A stretch of 64,000 nucleotides of DNA from Candidatus Geothrix odensensis. GTDB lineage: Bacteria > Acidobacteriota > Holophagae > Holophagales > Holophagaceae. A program made the position numbers and the translations under genes. Below, piece after piece: positions 1 through 8,786 of the stretch. The stretch covers positions 89,056-153,055 of the forward strand of contig JADKCH010000007.1 of NCBI GenBank assembly GCA_016714685.1, written 5' to 3'. Numbering within the stretch: position 1 is the stretch's first letter; every line of letters begins with the position of its first letter. Below the pieces are notes generated by a model. That model made no database searches. It had not been told where the DNA came from and worked only from the letters and a program-made list of their open reading frames with translations.

Positions 1-1611
1 GGGGCCCTCCGGGAGTTCCGCTGGCCCGTGCTGGGCGATTTCAACTGGGCCCTGGACCACTTCGATGCCTACGCCCGGGGCAATGACCGGCCGGCCCTCT
101 GGATCGTGGAGGAAGGCGGTGCCGAAACGAAGGTCAGCTTCCAGGAGCTCTCCACCCGCAGCAACCAGGTCGCCAACGCCCTGCGGGGCCTGGGCGTCGG
201 CCGGGGCGAAGGCGTGCTCATCATGCTGGACAACGTCCTCCCGCTCTGGGAGGTGATGCTGGCCTGCATGAAGCTGGGAGCCGTCCTGGTGCCTTCCACC
301 CTGCTGCTCTCCCAGGCGGATCTGCTGGACCGCATCGAGCGGGGCGGCATCCGGCACCTGGTGGTGGATGCCGCCCAGACGGGCAAGTTCGAGACCATGG
401 ACCCGGGCCTCACCCGCATCTGCGTCGGCGGCGAGGTGCCGGGCTGGCGCGGCATGACCTCGCTCTATGAAGGCAGCCCCTCGTACGAACCCGATGCAGT
501 GACCCACGCCACCGATCCCATGCTGCTCTACTTCACCTCGGGCACCACGGCGAAACCCAAGCTGGTGCTCCACACCCACCAGTCCTACCCCGTGGGCCAC
601 CTCAGCACCATGTACTGGGTGGGCCTCCGCGAAGGCGACATCCACTACAACATCAGCTCGCCGGGGTGGGCCAAGCACGCCTGGAGCAGCTTCTTCGCCC
701 CCTGGAACGCGGGGGCCTGCATCTTCGTCTACCGCGCCGCCCGGTTCAGCGCCGCCGCCACCTTGCAGGCGATCGTGGACAAGGGCGTCACCACCCTCTG
801 CGCCCCGCCCACGGTGTGGCGCCTGTTCATCCAGGAGGACCTCGCGGCCTACCCCGTGAAGCTGCGGGAACTCGTGGGCGCCGGCGAGCCCCTGAACCCG
901 GAGGTGATCAGCCAGGTCCAGAAGGCCTGGGGCCTCACCATCCGCGATGGCTACGGCCAGACCGAGACCACGGCCCAGGTGGGCAATCCCCCTGGACAGC
1001 CGGTGAAGGCCGGCTCCATGGGGCGCTCCCTCCCCGGCTACGAGGTGCTGCTGCTGGATGCCGATGGCCGCGAAGCCCAGGAGGGCGAGATCTCCCTGAA
1101 GCTGGCGCCTCGGCCCCTGGGCCTCATGGTGGGCTACAAGGACGATCCCTCGAAAATGGCCAGGGCCGAGGCCGAGGGCTTCTACCGCACCGGCGACGTG
1201 GCGACGCGTGATGAGGATGGCTACCTGTTCTTCGTGGGCCGGGCGGATGATGTCTTCAAGAGCTCCGACTACCGCATCAGCCCCTTCGAGCTGGAGTCCT
1301 TCCTCATCGAGCACGAGTCCGTGGCCGAGGCGGCGGTGGTGCCCAGCCCCGATCCCCTGAAGCTCACGGTGCCCAAGGCCTATGTCATCCTGCGGGCCGG
1401 CTGGGAGCCGAACCGGGAGACGGCGCTGACCCTCTTCCGGTTCATCCGCGAACGCCTCTCGCCCTACAAGCGCATCCGCATCCTCGAGTTCGGCGACCTC
1501 CCGAAGACCATCTCCGGCAAGATCCGGCGGGTGGAGCTGCGCAAGCGGGCTGCGGAGGCCTCCCATTCCCCCACGGAGTTCCGGGAGGAACAGTTCCCTG
1601 AACTGAAGTAA
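1..1611 (+). CDS. Acyl-CoA synthetase (AMP-binding), 5' partial
   Basis: Adenylate-forming enzyme that activates a carboxylic acid with ATP and CoA. The reading frame is already open at base 1, so the true start lies upstream and 536 residues are visible. The P-loop motif LLYFTSGTTAKPK is followed by a substrate-pocket region with SPGWAKHAW, then the DGYGQTETT motif, the YRTGDVATRDEDGY hinge region and the C-terminal lysine motif PKTISGKIRR. The SPGWAKHAW block resembles acetyl- and medium-chain acyl-CoA synthetases rather than FadD, so a short- or medium-chain or aryl acid substrate is likely (inference). An acyl-CoA dehydrogenase follows 74 bp downstream, which suggests an acid-degradation unit. 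An internal GTG at 28 is not needed as a start. Confidence 0.88.
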   Translation, partial: GALREFRWPVLGDFNWALDHFDAYARGNDRPALWIVEEGGAETKVSFQELSTRSNQVANALRGLGVGRGEGVLIMLDNVLPLWEVMLACMKLGAVLVPSTLLLSQADLLDRIERGGIRHLVVDAAQTGKFETMDPGLTRICVGGEVPGWRGMTSLYEGSPSYEPDAVTHATDPMLLYFTSGTTAKPKLVLHTHQSYPVGHLSTMYWVGLREGDIHYNISSPGWAKHAWSSFFAPWNAGACIFVYRAARFSAAATLQAIVDKGVTTLCAPPTVWRLFIQEDLAAYPVKLRELVGAGEPLNPEVISQVQKAWGLTIRDGYGQTETTAQVGNPPGQPVKAGSMGRSLPGYEVLLLDADGREAQEGEISLKLAPRPLGLMVGYKDDPSKMARAEAEGFYRTGDVATRDEDGYLFFVGRADDVFKSSDYRISPFELESFLIEHESVAEAAVVPSPDPLKLTVPKAYVILRAGWEPNRETALTLFRFIRERLSPYKRIRILEFGDLPKTISGKIRRVELRKRAAEASHSPTEFREEQFPELK

Positions 1612-1685
1612 CCCGAGCACGACTCTGCGCCAGGGATGAAACTGGCCCTGGACAGCGCCACCCCTGATGGCATGACGGAGGTTCC

Positions 1686-3521
1686 ATGAAGTACCTCGAC
1701 GACGATCGCGACATCCGCTTCAACCTCTTCGAGTGGCTGGACCTGGAACCGTTGCTGAACTCAGGGCCCTACGAGGAGATCGACCGGGACCAGCTGGGCA
1801 TGGTGCTGGACGAGGCCCTGAAGGTGGCCCGGGGCAGTATCGCCGCCTGCAATGAAACCGGTGATCGCGTGGGCGCCCGCTTCGACCACGGCAAGGTGGA
1901 ACTGCCCGAGGGCTTCGCCGGGGCCTTCCGCGATCTGGCCGAGGGCGGCTGGATCAGCGCCACCATGAGCCCCGAGTTCGGCGGCATGGGCCTGCCCGAG
2001 TCCGTGGGGGCCGGCATCAGCGAGTTCCTCATGGGCGCCAACACGGCCCTGGGCCTCAAGGCCCTGCTCACCCGCGGCGCCGCGCACCTCATCGAGACCT
2101 TCGGCAGCGATGAACTCAAAGGCACCTTCTGCGAGCGCATGTACTCCGGCGAGTGGACCGGCACCATGTGCCTCACGGAGGCCGGGGCCGGCAGCGACCT
2201 GGGGGCGCTCAACACCAAGGCCGTGCCCCAGGCCGATGGCAGCTACCTGATCACCGGCGAAAAGATCTTCATCACCAGTGGCGACCACGAGCTGACCTCG
2301 AACATCATCCATGCCGTGCTGGCCCGCACGCCGGGCGCACCGGCCGGGCCCAAGGGCATCAGCCTCTTCGTGGTACCCAAGGTCCGCGTGAATGCGGATG
2401 GCAGCCTCGGCGCGGCCAACGACGTGGCCTGCGCGGGCATCGAGCACAAGTTGGGCATCCACGGTTCGCCCACGTGCAGTCTGGTCTTCGGCTCCACTAC
2501 CGGCAGCCAGGGCTTCCTGCTGGGCGAGGAGAACCAGGGGCTCGCCCACATGTTCCAGATGATGAACGCAGCCCGCTGGGAGGTGGGCGTCCAGGGTCTG
2601 AGCAATGCCTCGGCCGCCCACCAGGCCGCGCTGGCCTACGCGAAGGAGCGCCTGCAGGGCCGCGGTCCCAGCGCCGGCAAGACTTCCGGCCAGTCCCTGA
2701 TCATCGAGCACCCGGACATCCGGCGCTCGCTCCTGCTCCAGTCGGCCTACGTGCAGGCCATGCGCGCCCTGGTGACCTACACGGCCTGGTGCATGGACAT
2801 GGCCCACGTGTCGGAAGGCGACGAACGCGATCGCTGGCAGGGCCTGGTCGAGCTCCTCACGCCCATCAGCAAGGCCTGGTGCTCGGACTGGGGCTTCCGG
2901 GTGACGGAGTGGGCCCTGCAGGTCTATGGCGGCTACGGCTACACCATGGACTACCCGGCCGAGCAGTACCTGCGGGACTGCAAGATCGCCTCGATCTATG
3001 AAGGCACCAACGGCATCCAGGCCCTCGATCTCGTGGGCCGGAAGTTCCGCATGCAGGAGGGGCGCCCCGTGAAAGCCCTGCTGAAACTCGCCACCGATGC
3101 GGCGCAGTCCCTGGTGGGCGACCCGGTGCTGGGGCCCTCGGCCCGGCAGCTGGGCGAGGCCGTGAAGGCCATGGGCGCCGTGCTGACCCAGATCCCCACC
3201 CGCGACAACGCCGCGCTGCTGACCCTCCTGAATGCCGTGCCCATCCTCGACATGCTCGGCCACGTGGTGGGGGGCTATCTGCTCCTGCAGCAGGCCGGGG
3301 TGGCCCAGGGCAAGGCACAGGCGCTCCTGGCCGAGCGCGGCGTGGATCCCTCGGATCCCGCGGCCGTCCGCGCCCACCTGGCGGGCAGCAGGGAGGCGGC
3401 CTTCTACCAGAACAAGGTGCAGGCCGCGATCCACTTCGCCCACCGCGGCCTGCCCCTGGTGGCCGCCCACGCCGTGGGCCTTCTGGCAGGTGAGACGGCG
3501 CCCATGGAGGCGGTGTTCTAG
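1686..3521 (+). CDS. Acyl-CoA dehydrogenase (FadE-like, 611 aa)
   Basis: FAD enzyme that introduces the alpha-beta double bond in an acyl-CoA. It has an N-terminal extension typical of the ~600-residue bacterial class (starts MKYLDDDRDIRFNLFEWL), the FAD/substrate segment CLTEAGAGSDLGA, and the catalytic-glutamate segment near the end of the core (IYEGTNGIQALDL), followed by a ~150-residue C-terminal helical domain. The start ATG has a GGAGG ribosome site five bases upstream. It lies in the same direction as the acyl-CoA synthetase, so the pair probably activates and then oxidises the same acid. Exact chain length cannot be read from sequence. Confidence 0.9.
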   Translation: MKYLDDDRDIRFNLFEWLDLEPLLNSGPYEEIDRDQLGMVLDEALKVARGSIAACNETGDRVGARFDHGKVELPEGFAGAFRDLAEGGWISATMSPEFGGMGLPESVGAGISEFLMGANTALGLKALLTRGAAHLIETFGSDELKGTFCERMYSGEWTGTMCLTEAGAGSDLGALNTKAVPQADGSYLITGEKIFITSGDHELTSNIIHAVLARTPGAPAGPKGISLFVVPKVRVNADGSLGAANDVACAGIEHKLGIHGSPTCSLVFGSTTGSQGFLLGEENQGLAHMFQMMNAARWEVGVQGLSNASAAHQAALAYAKERLQGRGPSAGKTSGQSLIIEHPDIRRSLLLQSAYVQAMRALVTYTAWCMDMAHVSEGDERDRWQGLVELLTPISKAWCSDWGFRVTEWALQVYGGYGYTMDYPAEQYLRDCKIASIYEGTNGIQALDLVGRKFRMQEGRPVKALLKLATDAAQSLVGDPVLGPSARQLGEAVKAMGAVLTQIPTRDNAALLTLLNAVPILDMLGHVVGGYLLLQQAGVAQGKAQALLAERGVDPSDPAAVRAHLAGSREAAFYQNKVQAAIHFAHRGLPLVAAHAVGLLAGETAPMEAVF

Positions 3522-3528
3522 GCGGGAT

Positions 3529-3562
3529 GACGACCTCTGCACTCAGAACTGGCGAGGTCGTC
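3529..3562 (+). terminator. Hairpin after acyl-CoA dehydrogenase
   Basis: GACGACCT at 3529-3536 pairs with AGGTCGTC at 3555-3562 around an 18-base loop, starting 8 bases after the dehydrogenase stop. There is no T-run, so termination is only possible. The left arm lies inside a 14-base copy of the neighbouring tRNA-Ala (see findings). Confidence 0.35.
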
Positions 3563-3575
3563 CCATGAAAGCGAA

Positions 3576-3595
3576 CGGCGGCCCGGAGACCGCCG
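3576..3595 (-). terminator. Terminator-like hairpin behind tRNA-Ala
   Basis: On the minus strand, a 6-bp GC stem (CGGCGG at 3576-3581 with CCGCCG at 3590-3595, loop 8) lies 11 bases past the encoded CCA of the tRNA. It is followed by a short T-rich stretch (TTCGCTTTC), a plausible intrinsic terminator for the tRNA and the kor transcript. Confidence 0.5.
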
Positions 3596-3606
3596 CAAGC
3601 TCTGAG

Positions 3607-3682
3607 TGGTGGACCTGATCAGGATCGAACTGACGACCTCTGCATTGCGAACGCAGCGCTCTCCCAGCTGAGCTACAGGCCC
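3607..3682 (-). tRNA. tRNA-Ala (anticodon CGC)
   Basis: A 76-base cloverleaf can be drawn by eye. The acceptor stem is GGGCCTG/CAGGTCC, the D-arm has GCTC/GAGC, the anticodon stem CTGCG/TGCAG carries a TTCGCAA loop with anticodon CGC, and the T-arm is GTCAG/CTGAT with a TTCGATC loop. Discriminator A and an encoded CCA follow. The G3:U70 pair that defines alanine tRNAs is present. It lies 66 bp downstream of korB on the same strand. Confidence 0.96.
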
Positions 3683-3748
3683 ACGAAGCTCCAGTCTAGC
3701 GTGGTGGCGTATAGCGTCAATGGCGAAGCCTTACGCAGGGCTGAACGA

Positions 3749-4804
3749 CTACATGAGCCCCTGCATGATTTCCTCCAGCACTGTGGGACTGGGCTTCACC
3801 TGGGCTTCGGTCAGGGTGGCCAGGGGCTGGTCCACCAGGTTCAGCACCTCGGGGAGTGGCGGCTGGGTGGGGTTGATGTAGAGCAGGCCCGTGAGGAACT
3901 CGCCCTTGGCCATGGACTCGTGGATGGCCTTCATGGCGCCGAAGCGGTCCGTGGGGTCATAGCCTTCATGGATGGCCTTGATGGCGACCTTGGAGCCGTC
4001 GGGGAAGGTGACGACTTCAGTGGCGCCGGCGGCGATGTCCACGTCCTCGACTTCGGAGTACTGGATGAAGCCCAGGTCGTGGAGGGGGAAGTCATGGTCC
4101 TTGACGTGCTTGTAGGACCGGGTGGAGGCATCGTGGTTGTTGAAGGTGACGCAGGGGCTGATGATGTCCAGCACCACGGTGCCCTCGTAGGCGAAGGCAG
4201 ACTTCAGGATGGCGTTGAGCTGCTTGGGGTTGCCGGAGAAGCAGCGGGCCACGAAGCCGCAGCCCAGCTCGATGGCGAGGGTGCAGGGGTCGATGGGCGG
4301 CAGGTCATTCTTGGCGCCGCTCTTGAGGAAGGAGCCCTTGTCGGCGGTGGCCGAGAACTGGCCCTTGGTGAGACCGTAGACGCCGTTGTCCTCGATGATG
4401 TAGATCATGGGGATGTTGCGGCGCACGGCGTGGACGAACTGGCCCATGCCGATGGACATGGAGTCCCCGTCACCGGATACGCCAATGTTGATGAGGTCCC
4501 GGTTGGCGAGCGAGGCACCCGTGGCGATGGCGGGCATGCGCCCATGGACGCTGTTGAACCCCCAGCCCTGGTTGATGAAGTAGGCCGGAGTCTTGGAGGA
4601 GCAGCCGATGCCCGAGTACTTGGTGACGAGGTGCCCCTCGATGTTGGACTCGAAGGCCGCGTTGATGATCTGCGCCGTGATGGCGTCATGGCCGCAACCG
4701 GCGCAGAGGGTGGACTTGGAGCCCACGTAGTCCTGCTTGGTGAAGCCGAGCTTGTTGGTGGGGGCGGCCGGCGCGTTGGGAGCGGATGGCGTGGCGGTGG
4801 ACAT
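3749..4804 (-). CDS. korB: 2-oxoacid:ferredoxin oxidoreductase beta subunit
   Basis: Thiamine-diphosphate-binding beta subunit (351 aa) of an enzyme that oxidatively decarboxylates a 2-oxoacid, most likely 2-oxoglutarate, to acyl-CoA and reduced ferredoxin. CAGCGHD near residue 35 supplies cluster/TPP-region cysteines, and GDGDSMSIG with the following NPM-type segment is the TPP-Mg motif. The chosen start MSTATPSAP has a GAGGAG site upstream; a longer frame to 4855 would overlap korA. It begins 11 bp after korA. KorA/KorB is favoured over PorAB because of the two-subunit layout with a fused gamma-alpha chain. Substrate preference is inferred. Confidence 0.9.
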   Translation of the reverse strand: MSTATPSAPNAPAAPTNKLGFTKQDYVGSKSTLCAGCGHDAITAQIINAAFESNIEGHLVTKYSGIGCSSKTPAYFINQGWGFNSVHGRMPAIATGASLANRDLINIGVSGDGDSMSIGMGQFVHAVRRNIPMIYIIEDNGVYGLTKGQFSATADKGSFLKSGAKNDLPPIDPCTLAIELGCGFVARCFSGNPKQLNAILKSAFAYEGTVVLDIISPCVTFNNHDASTRSYKHVKDHDFPLHDLGFIQYSEVEDVDIAAGATEVVTFPDGSKVAIKAIHEGYDPTDRFGAMKAIHESMAKGEFLTGLLYINPTQPPLPEVLNLVDQPLATLTEAQVKPSPTVLEEIMQGLM

Positions 4805-4815
4805 GGTCGGCTCCT

Positions 4816-6639
4816 CTACTTCTGCTCGAAGGCGGTGATCTGGTCCACGATGCACTTGGCGTCGATGGCGTGGCCGTTGTAGTGGAGGACGCTCTTGAAT
4901 TTGGTGGCGTGCTCCGGGTAGGTCTCGCGGAACAGGTTCGCCATCTGGCCGTCGCGGTTCTGCTCCACCACGTAGACCACCTCCTTCTCGTTCACGAAGG
5001 CATCCACCTCGGCCGTGAAGGGCAGGGCGCGGAGGCGCAGGTAGTCGGTCTTCAGGCCGCCCTCGGCCAGGATGTCCTGGGCCTCGATGACCGCGGGATC
5101 GCTGGAGCCGAATGCCAGGACGCCCTTGGCTGAGCCCAGGTTGCGGAAGACGGGCGTGGGCACGTGGGTCTTGGCGGTTTCGTACTTCCGGCGGAGTCGG
5201 TCCACCACCTCGACGTAGTCCTCGGGCTTCTCGGAGTACTGCGCGTAGGCGTTGTGGCCCGAGCCTCGGGTGAAGTACGACCCCTTGCCGCCGGCGGTGC
5301 CGGGCAGGGAGCGGTAGCAGATGCCGTCGCCATCCACATCCTTGTAGCGGCCCCAGTCCTTGGCCTCGGCCAGCTGCTGCTGGTTGAGGACCTTGCCCCG
5401 GTCATAGGGCTTGGCGGGGTAGGCGAAGGGCTTCGACGACCAGTTCTGCATGCCCAGGTCCAGGTCGGTAACGACGAAGATGGGGGTCTGGAAGCGCTCC
5501 GCCAGGTCGAAGGCGTCGTAGGCGAACTGGAAGCACTCCTCCATGTTGCCGGGGTAGAGGTTGATGTGCTGGGTGTCGCCGTGGCTGCACTTGGCGCAGA
5601 GCTCCACGTCCGACTGCTGGGTGCGCGTGGGCAGGCCGGTGCTGGGGCCTGTGCGCGCCACGTTGAAGAACACGCCCGGGGCCTCCACGTAGTAGCCCAG
5701 GCCGATGAACTCGCTCATGAGGGACACGCCGGGGCCGGCGGTGGAGGTCATGGAGCGCGCGCCGGCCCAGCCGGCGGCCAGCACCACGCCCGCGGAGGCC
5801 AGCTCGTCCTCCATCTGCACGATGGCGACCGTGGACTTGCCGGTGGCCGGGTCCTTGCGATACTCCTCGGCGTAATCGATGAAGGTCTCGACCAGGCTGG
5901 AAGCGGGCGTGATGGGGTACCAGCCCACCACCGTTACGCCGGCGAAGAGGGCGCCCAGGGCGCAGGCCTCGTTGCCATCCACGATGATCAGGCCGCTGGT
6001 CTTGTTGTCACGCACGACCTTGATGTGGTCCTGGTCCTCGAGGTTCTCCATGGCCCAGTCGTAGCCCGCCACGGCGGCGGCCTGGTTGATCTCGATGGCC
6101 TTGGCCTTGCCCTTCAGCTGCTTGGTGATGGCCTTCTTGACCTCCTCCATGTCCACGCTCAGCAGGCGGGCAGCCACGCCGACGTAGATCATGTTCTTCA
6201 CCAGCTTGTGCAGCTTGGGTTCGGGGCAGGAGGCCGTCACGAGCTTCTGGAAGGGCACGGGGATGTAGGAGAGGTCTGCCCGGAGCTTGTCCAACTGCAG
6301 GGGCTCGTCATAGATCACGAGGGCGCCGGGATCGGCCTTGGCAATGTCCTCCTTGGCGGTCTCGGCATTCATGAGGATCAGCATCTCGTTGCTGGCCTTG
6401 CGGGCCACGTAGCCCTTGGCGCTGGCCCGGATGGTGAACCAGGTGGGCAGGCCCGCGATGTTGGAGGGGAACAGGTTCTTGCCGCTGACGAAGACCCCCA
6501 TCTGGAAGATGGCGCGCAGCAGCACCGTGTTCGCCGTCTGGGAGCCCGACCCGTTGACCGTGGCCACCTGGATGGAAAAATCATTGATCCGGGTTTTCGC
6601 CCCCACGGGCGTCGAGGGGGCGGCAAGGCTGGCAGTCAT
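4816..6639 (-). CDS. korA: 2-oxoacid:ferredoxin oxidoreductase alpha (gamma-alpha fusion)
   Basis: Catalytic partner of KorB (607 aa). Residues ~15-200 are the gamma-type domain (VNGSGSQTANTVLLRAIFQMG), and the remainder is the alpha pyrimidine-binding domain (ACALGALFAGVTVVGWYPITPASS; GPGVSLMSEFIGLGYY). The start ATG at 6639 is preceded by AAAGGAG; a longer frame exists upstream but lacks a ribosome site. Together with korB it would supply a ferredoxin-linked 2-oxoglutarate step to the TCA cycle, as expected in anaerobic or microaerobic bacteria. Confidence 0.9.
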   Translation of the reverse strand: MTASLAAPSTPVGAKTRINDFSIQVATVNGSGSQTANTVLLRAIFQMGVFVSGKNLFPSNIAGLPTWFTIRASAKGYVARKASNEMLILMNAETAKEDIAKADPGALVIYDEPLQLDKLRADLSYIPVPFQKLVTASCPEPKLHKLVKNMIYVGVAARLLSVDMEEVKKAITKQLKGKAKAIEINQAAAVAGYDWAMENLEDQDHIKVVRDNKTSGLIIVDGNEACALGALFAGVTVVGWYPITPASSLVETFIDYAEEYRKDPATGKSTVAIVQMEDELASAGVVLAAGWAGARSMTSTAGPGVSLMSEFIGLGYYVEAPGVFFNVARTGPSTGLPTRTQQSDVELCAKCSHGDTQHINLYPGNMEECFQFAYDAFDLAERFQTPIFVVTDLDLGMQNWSSKPFAYPAKPYDRGKVLNQQQLAEAKDWGRYKDVDGDGICYRSLPGTAGGKGSYFTRGSGHNAYAQYSEKPEDYVEVVDRLRRKYETAKTHVPTPVFRNLGSAKGVLAFGSSDPAVIEAQDILAEGGLKTDYLRLRALPFTAEVDAFVNEKEVVYVVEQNRDGQMANLFRETYPEHATKFKSVLHYNGHAIDAKCIVDQITAFEQK

Positions 6640-6839
6640 GGAGACTCCTTTCTCATCGAGACACAGGCAACGAGTGGGGCCAAAAGAGGACGAGAAGGGC
6701 GTAAATACTTGACCCTCAAGGCCGTCTCTCAGTATGACATAAGTCACAGGTCGGCTCCACGATGGGGGCGGAAGCGGCCCTGGCCGGGCATCTGAAATAA
6801 AGCGAAAAAAAAGGGATTGACGACCTGGGCCTCAACTCT

Positions 6840-6845
6840 TACCTT
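6840..6845 (+). promoter_or_regulatory. Candidate -10 of lexA (leaderless)
   Basis: TACCTT lies 7 bases before the lexA ATG, with TTGACG at 6817-6822 (17-base spacing) as a good -35. Transcription would then begin at or next to the ATG, which lacks a Shine-Dalgarno site. Confidence 0.5.
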
Positions 6846-6852
6846 GAAGCCC

Positions 6853-7518
6853 ATGAAAGCCAGCGATCTCACCAAACGTCAGCAGGCCGTGCTGAAGTTC
6901 ATCCGCACCTTCGTGCAGAGCGAAGGGCGAAGCCCCACCCTGGCCGAAATCGCCAAGGGCGTGGGTTCCAGCGCGGTGTCCACTATCCACAAGCATGTCC
7001 AGCACCTCATGGACAAGGGCTTCCTCGTCCGCAGCCATGGCAAGGGCAACAACCTGGTCGTGGCCACGGGAACCGAGGATGACTCGTCCTCCCCGCGGAC
7101 CTCCCGCGGCGATGCCCGGCCGGAAGCGGCACCCGTCATGCGGATCTTCCCCTTCTGCGGCGATGTCGCCGCGGGTTCGCCCATCTTGCCGGAAAGCCGG
7201 GCCCTGCCCATCGAGGTGCCCAACAGCATCCACCGGCAGCGGGACGAGCTCTTCGTGCTGCGGGTGCGGGGCGATTCCATGATTGACGACGCCATCCTCG
7301 ACGGCGACCTGGTGGTCCTGCAGCGCAAGGGCGAGTACCGGAACGGCGACCGTGTGGTGGCCCTCATCGACCGTGAGGAGGTCACCCTCAAGGAATTCCG
7401 CCGGGACGCCAAGGGCGTGTGGCTCATCCCCCACAACCCCTCGCTGCAGCCCCGCTGCTACTCCCCCCAGCTCATCGACATCCAGGGTGTCCTCGTGGGC
7501 GTCATGCGCAGCTGCTGA
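6853..7518 (+). CDS. lexA: LexA repressor
   Basis: SOS repressor of 221 residues. The N-terminal winged helix (LTKRQQAVLKFIRTFV ... TLAEIAKGVG) is followed by the S24 autoprotease domain. The self-cleavage bond Ala-Gly sits in DVAAGSP, the catalytic serine in RVRGDSMIDD and the catalytic lysine in EVTLKEF. A serine/arginine-rich linker of ~25 residues separates the domains. The ATG at 6853 fits the family N-terminus (MKASDLTKRQ); an in-frame TTG at 6817 is better read as part of the promoter. No operator is assigned because the SOS box of this lineage is not known to me. Confidence 0.95.
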   Translation: MKASDLTKRQQAVLKFIRTFVQSEGRSPTLAEIAKGVGSSAVSTIHKHVQHLMDKGFLVRSHGKGNNLVVATGTEDDSSSPRTSRGDARPEAAPVMRIFPFCGDVAAGSPILPESRALPIEVPNSIHRQRDELFVLRVRGDSMIDDAILDGDLVVLQRKGEYRNGDRVVALIDREEVTLKEFRRDAKGVWLIPHNPSLQPRCYSPQLIDIQGVLVGVMRSC

Positions 7519-7555
7519 CCTCGCGCTTTTGAGACCAACCAAGAAATGAATTTTG

Positions 7556-7647
7556 TAAGCGGAGGACAGCTGAGAAACTGATGTATGCCGAGACATGCAT
7601 TTATTTCTTTTCTCCGCTCTCCTCAGCTATTCCGCTACCTCCGCTTA
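7556..7647. repeat. Nested palindrome in AT-rich gap after lexA
   Basis: In a 176-bp low-GC gap, TAAGCGGAGG (7556-7565) is the inverse of CCTCCGCTTA (7638-7647), GCTGAG (7569-7574) of CTCAGC (7622-7627), and a 20-base imperfect palindrome lies at the centre (7581-7600). The three dyads are nested. It may be a terminator, a structured RNA or the remnant of a small inverted-repeat element. No coding sequence is apparent. Confidence 0.55.
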
Positions 7648-7694
7648 TGGAATCCATATTCACAACTTTGAACGAACGCTCAGGTTGGGAATGG

Positions 7695-8726
7695 CTAAAG
7701 GGGCAGCTGGTCTCGAATGGCGGTGCCCATGGCTTGGGTGCTGAGGGTGCCTCCCAGGTCGCGGGTTCTTGCACCGAGCGCTAGGGCCTCCGACACTGCC
7801 GCCTCCAGAGCCCCGGCCTCGGGTTCCCAGCCCAGATGCCGGAAGAGCAGGGCGGTGCTGAGGAACATCCCCACCGGGTTGGCCAGGCCTTTGCCCGCGA
7901 TGTCGGGCGCGGAGCCGTGCACGGGCTCGGCGAGGGCCGAGCAGCGGAAGGGGCGGTGGGGCGCCCAGCTGAGAGAGGGCGCCACGCCCATGCCGCCGAT
8001 GAAGGCGGCGCAGAGATCGCTGATGAGGTCGCCCAGGTAGTTGTCGGCGGCGATCACCCCAAAGGGCGACGGGTCCTGCACCAGGGCGCAGAGCAGCGCG
8101 TCGGCGTGCATGCCCCGGGCGCTTACGCGCGGATGCAGGGGTTTCAACGAGTCAAACACCCGCATCCAGAGGCCATGGCCATGTTTCAGCACGTTGGCCT
8201 TGTGGGCCAGAGTGAGCGGCCGGCCCAACTGCTCCGCGCGCTGGAAGGCCGTCTGCAGCAGCCGCCGTACCGCGGATTCGGTATGGATGGCGAGGTCCAC
8301 GGCCCGCCCCGGTTCGGTGGAACCCTGCAGACAGTAGGGACCTTCTGTGTTCTCCCGGAACACCTCGAGGTCGAACGGTGGCTGGCCACTCGATACCCAG
8401 GCATGGCAGGGACGGAAATTCACGGTCAGGTCCAGGCCCTGCCGCAGGCCCAGTAGGATGGCTTCCGCATGCTGGCCACCAGGCAGGCGCGGATCGCCCA
8501 CGGCTCCGAAGAGGATGGCGTCGCAGCCATCACGCAGCTCGGCAAAGGCCGCCTCAGGCAGGGTCTCCCCGGTGGCCAGACAGTGGTCGGCGCCGTAGGG
8601 AAGCGTGAGGCTCTGCAAACGACGTCCGCGTGACTTCACCCATTCGAGACAGGGCAGGACCTCGGCCATGACTTCGCCGCCGACTCCGTCGCCGGGGATG
8701 AGGGCGATGCGAACCGGTTTGTCCAA
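7695..8726 (-). CDS. Isocitrate/isopropylmalate-family dehydrogenase (LeuB-like)
   Basis: Beta-decarboxylating NAD(P) dehydrogenase of 343 residues. It shows RENTEGPY (substrate loop with the general-acid tyrosine), the catalytic lysine in HKANVLK, the metal-binding aspartates in DNYLGDLISDL, and an NAD-type adenine loop HGSAPDIAGKGLANP. LeuB proper normally has RELTGG where this has RENTEG, so the substrate may be a different malate derivative (isocitrate, tartrate or homoisocitrate type). The start is taken as TTG at 8726 because LDKPVRIALIPGDGVG matches the family N-terminus and GGAG lies upstream. It stands alone, with no leu genes adjacent. Confidence 0.78.
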   Translation of the reverse strand: MDKPVRIALIPGDGVGGEVMAEVLPCLEWVKSRGRRLQSLTLPYGADHCLATGETLPEAAFAELRDGCDAILFGAVGDPRLPGGQHAEAILLGLRQGLDLTVNFRPCHAWVSSGQPPFDLEVFRENTEGPYCLQGSTEPGRAVDLAIHTESAVRRLLQTAFQRAEQLGRPLTLAHKANVLKHGHGLWMRVFDSLKPLHPRVSARGMHADALLCALVQDPSPFGVIAADNYLGDLISDLCAAFIGGMGVAPSLSWAPHRPFRCSALAEPVHGSAPDIAGKGLANPVGMFLSTALLFRHLGWEPEAGALEAAVSEALALGARTRDLGGTLSTQAMGTAIRDQLPL

Positions 8727-8786
8727 GTCTCCGTCTCCCGTTTCAGAGCCGATGGTGGCACACTCCAGGCTCTTCCGGAGGCTGGT

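Noticed and set aside
7695..8726. Calling this gene leuB outright
   Set aside because: The substrate loop is RENTEG rather than RELTGG and no leucine-pathway genes are adjacent.
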